64,000 nucleotides of DNA from Hemicordylus capensis (GCF_027244095.1 NC_069657.1:4784001-4848000); one strand, 5' to 3'; shown: positions 23,351 through 35,127, counted from the stretch's first letter. Notes: generated by a model not told the origin, from the letters alone. Numbers and translations are program-made.

Positions 23351-23850
23351 ATCCATGGCTTTCAGATTTGTCCCTGGAAACTTGGGATTCTTCAAAAGTT
23401 ATCAAGTTCTTTCTTAGCAAGAATGATAACAGCAGATAAGCTTCCCTCAAAGCAAACGACTTCCCCGCAGCTATTACTGTATTCATTATTTTGACACTGT
23501 TGTTGTTAGGCCTTGACAAACTTTCTTCAGATCTAGGAGCTAGCCCAAACATTTAGGAGCCAGATAATGGACACTTGACAGAACTACCGGACTTAGCGAT
23601 GGACGTTGTGTGGGGGCAGGAGAGTATATGGGGAGGAGAGCTGGTCTTGTGGTAGCAAGCATGACTTGACCCCATAGCTAAGCAGGGTCTGCCCTGGACA
23701 CCTAAATGCAGGTACAACATAATGTCTGAAGAGCTCTTATATCCAGGCCTTGACAAATTTTCTTTGGATCTAGGAGCCAGCTCCAAAATGCAGGAGCCCA
23801 TCAATGGACTCTTGACAGAACTACTGGACTCAGTGACGGTCACTGTGGAT
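23302..23850. repeat. Interrupted direct duplication
   Basis: GACACCTAAATGCAGGTACA...GAGCTCTT at 23306-23346 recurs at 23697-23740. GGCCTTGACAAACTTTCTTC...CTTGACAGAACTACCGGACT (23512-23592) recurs at 23747-23830 with changes. A truncated 5S-derived SINE (23635-23697) ends exactly at the repeat junction. Confidence 0.65.
23635..23697 (+). mobile_element. Truncated 5S-derived SINE head
   Basis: GAGAGCTGGTCTTGTGGTAG and TAGCTAAGCAGGGTCTGCCC are present. The rest is missing. Confidence 0.75.
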
Positions 23851-23974
23851 GGGGGAAGTCAATGGGCTTCTCTATATAAGAAGATATAAGAACAACTGTA
23901 TCTTAAATCATGAAATATGTTCGTTACCTTCCAATGCCTGTTTAAGGAAATGTACACAAACAAAAAATACGAAC

Positions 23975-24205
23975 ATGATGAATACTTATATACCACTTTT
24001 CAACAAAAGTTCACAAAGCGGTTTACATAGATAGGCATAAATAAATAAAATGGCTCCCTGCCCCCAAAGGGCTCACAATCTAAAACAAGAAATATTTCTT
24101 GCTGTGCTGATGGATGGATAGGGCCAGTGGCTCCCCACCGCCTGCTCAGTAAAGAGAACCGCCGCTTTTCAAAGGTGCCTCTGCTCCATTAGCAGGGGCA
24201 GATCC
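23975..24205 (-). repeat. LINE-type 3' tail repeat (family A)
   Basis: It includes the terminal block CACTTTTCAACAAAAGTTCA and CAAAGCGGTTTACATAG, and the AAGGTGCCTCTGCTCCATTA block at its other end. Confidence 0.65.
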
Positions 24206-24774
24206 TGTAGATTAATATTTTCAGAAATAACGAATAAAACTGTTTTAAAAAACCCACCCATTTTATTATTGGTGGCGTTTGCTGGTTCTGTCTGCAGAGA
24301 TCTAACCTGTTAGGCTCTGTGCCTCACTTCTTCCCCAGAATCAGTCTGGAATCTCCCTCAAGAATTGGCTCTGGGTGCTCCAGGGAGGGCAAGGTCTCTC
24401 TCTACTGTGGGGATCAGCCACGGAAGATTCTTGTCTAGCAACCTGTCTGGTAAATCCTTCACGGGGGTCAGCTCCAGCAGGGCAGTCCAGCACAGGAGGC
24501 CTCTGGACTTTCCTTCTGCTTCCCCCTTCTGACATCTCTTGCCTCAGCTGCAACAATGCACAGTCATGCTTGCTGAGTTGCTTCAAGTCATCTCACCTTC
24601 CTTATTTGCATCCTCCAGACCCAACAAGAAAACGGCAGTGCAGCGCCCTCAGGAGGAGGAGGAGGAGGAAGGGGAGTCCCCAAAACGTTCAGTAAAAGCT
24701 GCTGCTCCCTCCTTCTAATGATCAGCCTCTCCCTTATTTCAGATTCCAAAATCAGAGTTCCAAAGGTGAGCTCA
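24206..24774. other. ATL1 intron 1, no recognised element
   Basis: No supported feature. A short GGA run lies at 24653-24672. Confidence 0.35.
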
Positions 24775-24886
24775 GGGGTTCCCAGTGTTGGGTCCAATGG
24801 CCATTGTGGCCACTGGGGTGATTGGGGAGTTGCAGTCCCACAACATCTGGGGACCTTCAGTTGGGGACCCCACCCCTGGGCTAGAT
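24775..24886. mobile_element. hAT-type MITE, decayed
   Basis: Inverted ends of the type GGGGTTCCCAGTGTTGGG and GACCTTCAGTTGGGGACCCC surround GGCCATTGTGGCC. Confidence 0.55.
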
Positions 24887-25389
24887 CAACATAGGTCCAC
24901 TGGAGCTCTATATGCCACACGTACAAATATGCTCTCTGCACTCTCTGGATTGCCTAGTTCTGTATCCACCATTGTGAAGCAGGATTAGCATCCCCCGCTG
25001 TGCTAACAGCTAGTTACTGACAGTGTGAATGAGGGGTGTGGAGTAGGTTAGACTACATGGCTGAAAAATGTCTCGGAAGCGAGCAAGCTACTTTCTCACC
25101 CATTAATTCAACCTGATAGCAAATACGTGCAAGGCCACACCTTGAATTCATCAGTCCATACTATTCTGCGGCTGGCACTGAATAAGGCTAGGCCTGAAGA
25201 AGAATTCTGTAGGCCCAGAAAGCTTGTTTTCTTATCCAGAATACGACCTCACTGCTTTCTGGTTCTGCAGGAAATTACCACCAAAGAAAAATGTAGGAAA
25301 TGGCTCAGAACAGCTTCCTGGAAGGCCGGCGGTGCGGAGACCTTGGTCTGATCCGCTTCTGACACTCTGTGCACCTCTGTTCCGGACAT

Positions 25390-26940
25390 GATAAACCTGC
25401 GCCTCAAAGGGCGGGGGAGAGAAGCGCTTGCCTTTGGCCCCGGTCACCGCCACCAGGCCCACAGCAGCAGTGTTAACGGGCAGCTCCCGACCTGCAGGGA
25501 GCAGGCGCCTCCCTCGTCTCCAGCCCAGTCCCGGGTTTATTTCTGGAGTGCAGCCCGGCTGGGAAGGAGCCGGGGGTGAAGGGTGGGGAGGAGCGCCCCC
25601 TTGCGCTGGCCCCTCCCTCCCCCCCGCGCGCCCCGGTGCCGCGCCTCCTCCCTGCCTCATTGTCTCCCCATCATGTTTGCTTTGCCCCCGGGGCGCGGCT
25701 GCAACTGGGGCCGGGAGGAGAGGGGGGCCACCAGCCACACAACCTGCGCCTCCCGCCAGGCCAGGACCCCCAGGCAAGCCCCGCCACCCCCCTCCCTTTC
25801 TCCGGCAGGGGCGGGGCCCGCCGAGGACCCCCCGCCTCGTCGCTCCCTCCCTCCCGGCTGGCGGCGTCCCCGGGGATGGGGCGTGGAGCTGCCTGCCGGG
25901 GGGAGGCCAGCGCGCCCGGCAGCGAAGGCCAGGCCAGGCCGGCTCTCCGCGGGCTCGGCTGGCTGGCTGGCTGCTCCCCGGGCAAGCCCCGGCCGGGCCG
26001 AGGCGAGAGGGACCGCTGGCCGGCGCGGCGCCCGGCTCTCCCTCCCGGCCTCCGCCACCACCTACCCCAGCTGTTCCGCTCCTTGCGGCTCTTGGCCATG
26101 ATGCGCCGCGCCCGGCGACTCCTCCGCTGCGGCTGCCTGGTGCCTGCCCGGCTCGTCGCCCGAGCGCAGAGGAAGGCGACCCGCCGCCGGGCCTGGAGCG
26201 GCTGATGCTGATGCTGCTGGTGCCGCCGCCGCTGCGGGAACGAGCGAGTCCGGCTGTCGCCCTGGGTCCTCCTTGCGTCCAGGCCGGCCGAGGAAGCGTC
26301 TCAGCGCAGCATCTCCAGCGCGAGGGCGCGGCGACGGAGTGCCAGCGCTGGCTCCGGCGCAAACGCGGCTCGTCGGAGGGGGAGCCTAAGGCGCGGCGGC
26401 GGCGGCGGCGACTCGCTTCCCCCCGCAGACAGACACACGTGTCCGGCCGGCGCCCAGGAGCGCAACACGCCCTCCCGGCCCGGCGGCGCAATCGCCAGTG
26501 AAACGCCGCCCCGGGCGGGCAGTGCCAACCGCGAGCGAGCTGCCGGGCGGCTCGCCTCTTCCCTCCAGCGCGGGGCGAGAGGGAGGGGCCGCCAAAGCCC
26601 CGCCTGTCTGTGACGGGAGAGCTCCGGCGGAGGCTGCCTGGCTCGAGGCCGCTCCGTCACGCTGGCCCCGTGCGACGGGGGCGCAAAGGGCAGCAGCCGC
26701 GGGAGGCCAGAGACGCCCTCTCAGCGGGCGCGCTTGTGTCTCGGGGGCTGCCGCCGCCGCCGGCGGGCTCCTGTGCCAAGCCCCGGTGGTGTCCTTGGCT
26801 TGCCCATCATCTCGCTGGGCTGCTGCCGCTGGAGAGACGAAAACCAGACCCTGCTGCGGACCCAAAACCTGCTCTGACTGCAGGCAGAAGAAGCGCACAG
26901 CAACCCCGTGATCAGAATCAGGGCCATAAAGCAGCACCTC
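25390..26940 (-). promoter_or_regulatory. ATL1: CpG-island promoter of ATL1
   Basis: The interval is strongly GC- and CpG-rich, with sharp edges against ordinary AT-rich flanks. It contains the ATL1 start codon near its middle. Several GC-box-like runs are present. No TATA box stands in an obvious position, as is usual for CpG-island promoters with dispersed initiation. The transcription start is probably between the ATG and about 26700 (inference). Confidence 0.8.
26066..26099 (-). CDS. ATL1: ATL1 (atlastin-1) coding exon 1 with start codon
   Basis: The ATG at 26099-26097 opens MAKSRKERNSW and one base of Gly12; human atlastin-1 starts MAKNRRDRNSWG. The exon ends TGG G|GTAGGT, phase 1, and joins exactly to the phase-2 remainder at exon 2, 20.6 kb away. 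The exon lies within a CpG island, and the bases just upstream form the 5' untranslated region, whose start cannot be set from sequence alone. Human ATL1 has alternative upstream first exons, so other leaders may exist here. Frames of more than 400 codons that overlap this exon in the island are GC-driven and do not represent protein. Confidence 0.95.
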
Positions 26941-27074
26941 AAAAGAGATGGACGGAGGACCTGGACCCTCAAGAGTTTGGGGAAGACAAATCTTTGTATT
27001 AAACCAACAAACTACCAAAGCATACAATACCTTGCCATATAATAATTATATACAAAAGATCTGTTTTTACATTG

Positions 27075-27118
27075 TGTGTGTGTGTGTGTGTATCGATATC
27101 TATCTATCTATAAATATA
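27075..27118. repeat. (TG)n and (TCTA)n microsatellites
   Basis: A TG run of about nine units is followed by TATCTATCTATCTA just outside the ATL1 island. Confidence 0.85.
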
Positions 27119-27209
27119 GACACACAGATTTACAGATATGAGGTTGGAAAACAACAGAGTTGTGAGGTATATGTAAACAATACTGTAGCCCAAGGAAAAG
27201 GGGTATAAA

Positions 27210-28645
27210 ACAAATCAGGTGATTGAGGGTGTCACATCGAAGGTCCATTTCCACAACTTGTCCCATTGCATTTTGGAAGATGTACATTTGTCCTTCTGCA
27301 GGTGACCATACAGTCTCTTCCAGACAAAATTCACTGTCTTATTCACATGTATCTCTTGGTCACGTCTTACCTTTCCATTCCTAGGCAGCAACGTAGCGTT
27401 AATGACATATCGGTTTATTAGCCAGATTGCAAGGCGGGGACCTTCCAATTCCCCAGTATGAGAGCACCTTTCTCATCCCATTTCCTTGGGGGCTTTTTAC
27501 TGGGACCCTGAATAGTGGTTCTGTCACTCAAACCAGAGGTTAATTCTTCCCAAGTCTGTTTTTCCAAATCAGGCCACTCTAAGAATTCACTTACTCTACG
27601 CCACACTGCCTTGGCCACCACACACACTTTTAAGAAGTCCAAGTGGGTTTAGTTTATTTCTTTATTTTTATTTAATACATTTATATATAATGTTTCCCTG
27701 AACATTGTGCCTAGAGCGCTGGCTTTTTGCTGGCAGATAATTCTGGGACACCCCTGTTGGTCCTCCAGGAGCCATGCTTTAGTCACATTAACTAACACTT
27801 GGTGGTATAAACAGCCACCCCCTTTCCCACATATGAAAGGGAACGTTTCCCCCCTTAAACAGAGCTATAGGCCTACCGGGCTGCAACAGGTATGTGAAGT
27901 GTGGCGTTTTTACGTTCTAAAGTGGGTTTGAAAAAAGCCTCTTCCAGAATCCCCACATAAATTGTTTTACTTAGCTGCTTGACTGAGGAGAATCCTTTAA
28001 AGAGATCCGGAACAACCTTCCATTTCATTCGTGTAAATAACAAATCCCTCAGAAAATCCAGATGGTCCCCTTTCAATGCTTGTATGACGTTTCCCTCAAA
28101 TTTTCCTTTCTCCCACCATGCCTTACCCCATATCGAGCGCAGGGCGAAGAGCGAAACCCAAGTCTTTTGCAAGAGGTTCGATGTGTTACAAATATTCACA
28201 AAAACCGAATTTCCAAAATTGTACTAGGACATACATTCAGTCACAAAGCAGGGCTGCAGGGCTGGTAGAGCTAGACCTCCCCGTTCAACCTCCTTAAAGG
28301 CCACCACACCGGCCAACGGGAAAGATGCCCTGTGCCATGGAAGACTTGGCTTTCGACTCTACGAAGGTGATCGAGCAGAGGAGGGTAGACCAGTGCCAGG
28401 TTGTGCACGGGGCGGGGGGTGTATCAGGTATGTTTGGGCGTAACCGCTTTCTGGTACATGGCAAGGTTCCACTTTTTCCACATGGAGATTTTAAGCATTA
28501 CTTTTTCTTCCCATTCTATCCAATGTTTTCCCCAGATTTTTTCCTTAATCCCAAATTCAGTCCCCAAGATGTTCACCGTATCTGCCCACTCCAGTTTTGT
28601 GGCTATTTGTCTATTGGTCTTATTATTGGTCTGTGGTCTTAGCCC
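27210..28645 (-). mobile_element. Tx1/L1-like LINE ORF2 C-terminal fragment
   Basis: The minus strand encodes blocks in LINE order: VNILGTEFGIKEKIWG with a WEEKVMLKISMWKKWNLAMY block (28640-28430), GGLALPAL-like sequence near 28260, WVSLFALRSIWGKAWWEKG (28160-28110), VAKAVWRRVSEFLEWPDLE (27620-27560) and NFVWKRLYGHLQKDKC (27330-27280). The arrangement resembles Tx1-type ORF2 after the RT core. It is broken. The clade assignment comes from memory of motif style and is tentative. Confidence 0.5.
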
Positions 28646-28676
28646 CACAGACTCTTAGGTCTGTGGGGCTAAGAGT
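28640..28676. repeat. Short palindrome
   Basis: CTTAGCCCCACAGAC followed after a 6-base TCTTAG spacer by its inverse GTCTGTGGGGCTAAG. It lies at the junction between the Tx1-like fragment and the MITEs. Confidence 0.75.
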
Positions 28677-28769
28677 CTTGTGGCTGTGAGTCTTGTGGCA
28701 CAGACCCCACTTGGACAGACACAGGAAGTGTTCACTCAAATGGGGGAATAGGCTTGCAAACAGGATTTC

Positions 28770-28856
28770 TCAGACTTGGGTCCCCAGGTGGTGTTGGACT
28801 ACAACTTCCATCGTCCCCAACCACATGGGGATTATAGTTCAGTAGCATCTGGGGAC
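28770..28856. mobile_element. hAT-type MITE, short copy
   Basis: ACTTGGGTCCCCAGGTGGTG and GTAGCATCTGGGGAC surround ACTACAACTTCCATC and its inverse. Confidence 0.6.
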
Positions 28857-28985
28857 TAGCGTTCCCTGTAACAGGGATTCCCAGAGGTTGTTGACTACAA
28901 CTCCCATCATCCCCCAGCTGTTTGGCTGGGGATGATGGGAGTTGTAGTCAACAACCTCTGGGAATCCCTGTTACAGGGAACACTG
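28857..28985. mobile_element. MITE forming a near-perfect 120-base hairpin
   Basis: Bases 28861-28917 pair with 28925-28981 with one bulge. The ends are TAGCGTTCCCTGTAACAGGG and CCCTGTTACAGGGAACACTG. A diverged relative ends at about 57190 (GGAACACTG). Confidence 0.85.
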
Positions 28986-29129
28986 TGGGGGGGGGGGGGC
29001 TCAAGTTTGAGGGCCCCTGCAAGATCTAAGGTGCCCAAAGACTCTGTGCTGCTCTTTTGCTGCAACAAAATAAGGCCGTTGCCCCTCTGGAAGAACTCAA
29101 AAGGAGGAAGGTGACTTTGTCTTTTGGTG

Positions 29130-30333
29130 TCCTTCAAAAACCTGACAACCCACCGTGACTAGAACAATCTGAAGAGGAGTACTCAGACCGTCAACTTAAC
29201 TTCCACAATAAATTTATCTGATAAACATATCAGAGCCAAAGTGGCTTACACGCTGGATATGACAAAGTGCATAAACATATATATAACAAGCAGTATTCCC
29301 CCAGATGTATGTTACAACTTCCCATATAGGGATAAACAGTTCTTATCCTGTAGATGTATTAGTTCACAGTAGAAGTGCAAATCCCATGGAATCCAGTGGG
29401 GAGGATGTTTCTCTTCTTAATTCAGTAATATGATACGTCTCCTTCTCCATATATTCCAAGTGGAGACAATCTGCGTAATTTAATCTTACGCTTTCAAAGC
29501 CAAATCCATGTGCAGTACAGCGAACGTTATGCAATATTACAGATTTTCCAGATATTAATCTGTTTCATAACTAATTGTTACTTCTTCAGATAAACCTAAA
29601 CAAGAAAACAATGCATCACATCATAGAAACTTTCCTGCCAAATACTGTTTCTCCCACATACAGATCCAATTCGAAACACTCACCATTTTAAGTATAAGCA
29701 ATGTATGCTTACATTCTGTTACCGGCCTTATCTTACCACGGTGTTTAGACTAATACACCTGTGGAGACATGCTTAGAATCTCTGCGCTCATCCTTCCTTT
29801 TTAAACTGATCCCCAATTAAGCACGCTAAGTTTTAATGACCCACAGCTGCGTCCTTTTACCAAATTAATCAGGTAGCTTCTTCTTTCTCTCCTGATTCTG
29901 TAAAACTCATGATAACAGCATCCATAGATATTCCAAAGTAACTGTGTGCATTCCTCTCTTTCCTAATGTTCTCCCCAAAATCATGAAAGATCTTGATTGG
30001 TATTAAGACCTCCAACATAAATCTTAAACAGGTGTATGAAGAACGCCTCTTTCCTTAATAATGTAGTATTCATATCTTCATAGCTGAATCTTCGCGGTGT
30101 GTATTTAAAAAGGACAAAGAATTTGAATTCATCACATGTATGTCCCTTTTCTAAAAAATGGGCTACTATGGGTGACTCGCTATGACATGTCCTCACTCTA
30201 GATTTATGTTCCAAGATTCTAGATCTCACTTTACGTATACTCTTACCTATATACAGTTTGGGGCATGCACATTTAAGCGCATATACTACATCCCGAGTAT
30301 ATGTATATGTATATCTTGGAACATGTCTACATA
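29130..30333 (-). mobile_element. Penelope-like element fragment with GIY-YIG endonuclease
   Basis: The minus strand encodes DVVYALKCACPKLYIGKSIR and on through LEHKSRVR, then HFLEKGHTC and LRKEAFFIHLFK. This is the GIY-YIG endonuclease pattern found at the C-terminus of Penelope-like retroelements. The rest (to 29130) would be 3' non-coding sequence. It is an incomplete fossil, cut off where a CR1 begins at 30334. The Neptune-type subgroup is a guess. Confidence 0.65.
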
Positions 30334-30733
30334 ACACTAGAACCAGGGGTCAACCCCTGAAATTGATTGCCGGGAAATCTAGGGCCAACAAACGGAAGTA
30401 CTTTTTCATACAATGCATCATCAACTTGTGGCATTCTCTGCCACAAGATGTGGTGACAGTCAACAACCTGGATGGCTTTAAGAGGGGTTTGGATAACTTC
30501 ATGGAGGAGAGGTCTATCAACAGCTACTAGTTGGAGGGCTATAGACAATCTCCAGCCTCAGAGGTAGGATGCCTCTGAGTACCAGTTGCAGGGGAGTAAT
30601 AGCAGGAGAGAGGGCATGCCCTCAACACCTGCCTGTGGCTTCCAGAGGCATCTGGTGGGCCACTGTGAGAAACAGGATGCTGGACTAGATGGGCTTCCTT
30701 TGGCCTGATCCAGCAGGACTGTTCTTATGAGGG
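30334..30733 (+). mobile_element. CR1 LINE 3' fragment
   Basis: On the plus strand it starts NTRTRGQPLKLIAGKSRANK, continues through LWHSLPQDVVTVNNLDGFKR, and ends CTGATCCAGCAGGACTGTTC TTATGA. It abuts the Penelope-like fragment at its truncated 5' end. Confidence 0.92.
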
Positions 30734-31105
30734 GAGGGGTGGGGGAAACATAGCCGTGTCCTCTGCTAAATAGAGTTGTGCCGCCTTAGTCAATTATGCA
30801 TTCATATCTTAATAGTTTTGCTTACTTTATCTTGGGGAAGAGCACCAAAACCCCACCTCGGCCAGATAACCATGTCTGGCTTCTAAGATTCCCTCAGGCA
30901 TTGGGCAGCACACACGTGCATGTACACATACACAGATACCATCACGCCAATGTATCTTTGCAGCCATAAGGATTAGAAACGCGTGTTTAAAAGTCAAGCT
31001 GAAGTTCTCAGGAAGCTGGATTCTGTGTCCAAGATGTGGACATCCACATTCTGCAGTTTTTCTCCAACTGCACCCAATGGAGGAATACACAGCACTGATT
31101 CTACT
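30734..31105. other. Intergenic, no recognised element
   Basis: No supported feature. Confidence 0.35.
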
Positions 31106-31392
31106 AACACAGGAGTTCTTACCCCTGAGTCTGCAGATGCTGCTGGACTTTGACTCCCATTTAGATTGTGAGCCCTTTGGGGACAGGGGTCCATCTTATT
31201 TGTTTGTTATTTCTCTGTGTAAACTGCCCTGAGCCAATTTTGGAAGGGCGGCATAGAAATCAAATGAATGAATGAACGAACGAATGCATGAATGATCATA
31301 GTAATCATCCACAGCAAAGGCCATTGTGATGGAGGGTGATGGGAGTTGCGGTCCAGCAATATCTGGGGAGCCAAGACTGGAAACTCCGGCAC
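31106..31392. mobile_element. hAT-type MITE split by a LINE tail
   Basis: The left half (GAGTTCTTACCCCTGAGTCT...TTTGACTCCCAT) and the right half (GTGATGGGAGTTGCGGTCC...GGAAACTCC) are separated by a plus-strand LINE tail at 31159-31262 (AGATTGTGAGCCCTTTGGGG, AACTGCCCTGAGCCAATTTT) and a (GAAT)n run. Confidence 0.6.
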
Positions 31393-31538
31393 TAACAGGA
31401 AGGCAACAGGCCTCCCAAGCCAAGGCAGCCCCCAGCAAACATCCATGCCCTCCAGACTGAAGTGCAGGAACAGTCTTGAACTGTTGCCACAGAACAGTCC
31501 CAGGAAGGTGCCACTCCCAATGCTTACTGCTCTATTTT

Positions 31539-33295
31539 TATTTATTTTATTTATTTTATGTAACCTATGTTTATACTGCCCCAAACTTACATCTCTGGGC
31601 AGTTTACAACAACGTAAAAACAGAAAAAGTATAACATTTGTTAAAACAAAAGAACAAAAAATTAAAACGTTACAACAATTTAATGTGATTAAAATAATAT
31701 TTTAAAACAGTATTAAAACTATTAAAACAATATTTAATTAAAAGCCTGGGTGAACAGATGTGTCTTTAAAGACTTTTTAAAAGTTGTCAGAGATGGGGAG
31801 GCTCTTATTTCAGCAGGGAGCGTGTTCCAAAGCTTTGGGGCAGCAGCGGAGAAGGCCCGTCCCCGAGTAGCCACCAGATGAGCTGGTGGCAACTGCAGAC
31901 GGACCTTTTCTGATGATCTCAGTGGGCGGTGGAGTTCATGATGAAGACGACCTTCTCTTAAATACCCAGGGCCCAAGCCGTTTAGGGCTTTTTAGGTTTA
32001 ACCAACACCTTGTATTTTGCCTGGAAACATATCAGCAGCCAGTGTAGCTCCTTCAATGTGGGAGCAATATGGTCTCTCCAAGATGATTCAGAGACCAACC
32101 TGGCTGCCACATTTTGGACCAACAGTAGTTTCCGGACTACATACAAGGGCAGCCCCACATAGAGCACATTGCCGCAATCCAGTCTGGAGTTGACCAGCAG
32201 ATGTACTACTGTTCTGAGGTCATTTATCTCAAGAAACTGACACAGCTGACATATCAGCCGTAGCTGATAGAAGGCACTTCTGGCCACAGCCTCAACCAAG
32301 GGAGAGGCTCGGATCCAGAAGCACCCCTAGACAGTGTACCTGTTCCTTCTGGGGAAGTGTGACCCCATCCAGAGCAGGCAGAATAAACCCATCTCCCGGG
32401 TTTTGACCCAGGACAATGAGTAAAGCCGTCTTATCTGGATTTAGTCTCAGTTTGTTATCCCTCATCCAGCCCATCACCGACTCCAGGCAGGCATTTAGGG
32501 AGGTTATGCCCTCTCCTGATGATGCTGACATGGAGAAATAGATTTGGGTGTCATCAGCATACTGAAAGCACCCTGCACCAAATCTCCTGATGATCTCTCC
32601 CAGCGGTTTGATGTAAATGTTAAAACAACATCGGAGACAATATTGAGTCCTGAGGCACACCATACAAAAGTTAAGGCCTGTAGTTGCTCAACTCTGAGGG
32701 ATCCAAGGTAGGCTTCTTTGGAAGTGGTTTAATAATTGCCTCTTTAAGACAAGAAGGCATCCTACCTTCCCTCAGAGAAGCATTTATAATCTCTACCAGG
32801 CCCTCTACAACCACCCCACTGGCAGATAGTATAAGCCATGTTGGGCAAAGGTCAAGAGAACAGGTGGTAGGCCGCACCGTTCCAATCAGCTTGTCCACAT
32901 CCTCAGGAGTCACAAACTGGAACTGATCCGACCTAACCACACAAGAGGAGTCGCTGGACACCTCTGCATCAGACACTGAAGTAATTGTGGAGATGGAGTC
33001 TAAGTTGGCCTGAATACGAGAGATTTTCCCCACAAGAATTCATTAAACAGGTCAGAGCGGGTAATCGATGGTTCCAGATTCTGATTCAAGGGAGGAGAGG
33101 CACATACTAGTCCTCTCACAACCCTGGACAGCTCCGCCGGTCGTGAGCTTGCAGATGCAATACGGGCTGAAAAGAATCACTTCTTTGCCACACCTATTGC
33201 CTGAACATAGATCTTCAAATGTGCTCTGTGTCGCAATCGGTCAGATTCGAGCCGAGTCTTTCTCCACTTGCGCTCCAGTCTACCTCGCTGCTTCA
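31539..33295 (-). mobile_element. L2-group LINE, long copy (EN-RT linker to 3' end)
   Basis: On the minus strand it encodes KISRIQANLDSISTI, LDPSELSNYRP, the RT catalytic block FQYADDTQIYFSMS (32565-32520), LRLNPDKTALLIVLG, NVLYVGLPLYVVRK and the REIRASPSLTTFKKSLK C-terminus. The 3' UTR ends CTGCCCAGAGATGTAAGTTT. Stops and frame changes make it inactive, and an RT N-terminal stretch near 32665 is missing compared with family order. Confidence 0.88.
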
Positions 33296-33976
33296 GCCCT
33301 TATCAGTCCTTGCAGCCCTGATTCCCTGCAAAGCTTTACATGGATGCTCACAACGACAAACAAGCAGGGCAGCTAAGAAGGTTGTTCTCAGGGGTGCAGT
33401 GGAGGGGGGATGGTCACACGCAGCGATGGAGCACTGGCACTTCTTGGCTTCTCTGGCTGTTGCGGTGGGCATGGCCAGTGGGGCTGTGGTGGAGAGCACC
33501 TGCTGCACTCTGAATGGACAACTACAGCACTGGTTGTTCTTGGCACCTGCTGACTCCCCAAACATGAAAAATGATGGCAGCTGGTAGATGGGAGCAGAGG
33601 GGGAGGCTCAGTCGTGGGCCTCGGGTGGCTTAACATAAACATGGATTTAGTTGTAATATTCATCAGCTGGAGCTCTCAAGAGTGGCATACAATAACATAC
33701 TATTATATATTTTTAAAAAATTACAAACATGGAGCAATTAAAAGAGAAGCAATTAAAAGTTTCAGCATAAAGCCAATAAACTCTAAAAAGCTTGGACAAG
33801 ATGTTTTCATCTAGAGCCAAAGATGACATGTGAGGGTGCCTCACCCTAAGCCAGACCAGGGTGGCCCAGATCTCATAATGTCAAAGGAAGTCATCTATCA
33901 AACCCTTTTTATAACAGCAGGAAGAGTGGAAAGTAGCATGTTGTACTGGCAAAACAGTGCACATAATCTTGGTGCG
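33296..33976. other. Intergenic, no recognised element
   Basis: Frames at 33290-33660 match no family I know. An AT-rich stretch lies at 33690-33780. Confidence 0.35.
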
Positions 33977-34352
33977 CATAGGAAGCTGCCTGATGTGAGT
34001 CAGGCCATTGATTCATCTAGCCTAGTATCATCTGGACCAGGGGTCTCAACTTTAGGTCCCCAGATGCAGTTGTTGTTGTTTGTTGTTGTTTTTGTTTATT
34101 TCGGCCCAAGGCCAGCATAGATGCAGTTGGACTACAACTCCCATCATCCATTGTGGCTGGGGGTGACTGGAACTGTAGTCCAATGCCATCTGAGAACTGG
34201 CAGAAGCTCTCCAGGGTCTCAGGCAGGGCAGGGACTTGCTACCGGATGCTCCATCACTTCCTACCTGATGCTTTTAGCTGGGTATGCTGGGGATGAGACT
34301 GGGATCTTCTGCAGGCAAAGCATGTCCTCCCCCCTGAGCCATGGCCCCTCTC
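33977..34352 (-). mobile_element. tRNA-derived SINE interrupted by an hAT MITE
   Basis: CATAGGAAGCTGCCTGATGT opens the shared LINE tail on the minus strand, and GGATCTTCTGCAGGCAAAGC marks the tRNA-like head. Between about 34045 and 34195 lies a MITE (AGGGGTCTCAACTTTAGGTC; ACTACAACTCCCATCATCC) with a (TTG)n expansion. Confidence 0.7.
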
Positions 34353-35127
34353 TTTTGGGCTGGCCAACGGAGGGTAGGAAGAACCTACACATAACGTAGG
34401 CCACCACAGTTAAGCAGGTAGCCAGTGCACAGCAGAAAGGAACCTGAAGCTCCTCCCTCCACTCCATCTGCACAGATGTCATGGAAAGACACAACTCTCA
34501 AAAGCGCCACTATGCATGACCTTTGTGGCAAGGGCAGCCGAGGGTGAGGAGCTGCCCCACTGCAGTCTTTATTAGCACTTCTGGAATCAGGCTGAACTGG
34601 TGGCCACTCATTTCCAGTGCAAAGGATTGTAACACCAAAGAATGATGTCAATTTGTCTCCAGAAAGAGTAATATTAGCTGATGGCTGTTATTGATGCCAG
34701 ATGTGTTCTGCTTTGATGGTGCGACCCTGCACGCTGCTGTGCACATAGTGATGAGGACTCAGTGAGCAGAGACCATTGGCAAGAACAGATTCACTTTGAA
34801 TCACCACCACTAGATGGATTACTAAAAGAAAATGATTGTGTGGATTGGCCCTGGCCTCTTCAGAGGCCATTCGGGATGACCACCACCCATACATGATAAA
34901 ATGGGTCTAGTTCAAAACAATCTGTTGAACTAGAGGCTGTGGTCTTGAGATGGTCTTGCTGAAACTCTTCTCCATCACAGGGATGAGACTGCAAGACATT
35001 CAAGCAGCTGAGCCAGGAGTTCCCATCCTTGGGTCGACAACTGCCCAGCAGATCCAATGGTGCAATACATGGGGGGGAAACATGAGGAATGGAATCTTTA
35101 AACTGGGGATACATTGTTTTAAAAGCA
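34353..35127. other. Intergenic, no recognised element
   Basis: No supported feature. Confidence 0.35.

Noticed and set aside
25232-26501. Long open frames (up to 419 codons) on both strands of the ATL1 island
   Set aside because: They overlap each other on opposite strands, are Pro/Gly/Arg/Ala-rich and follow from GC-rich composition with few stops. Only the 34 coding bases of ATL1 exon 1 are supported.
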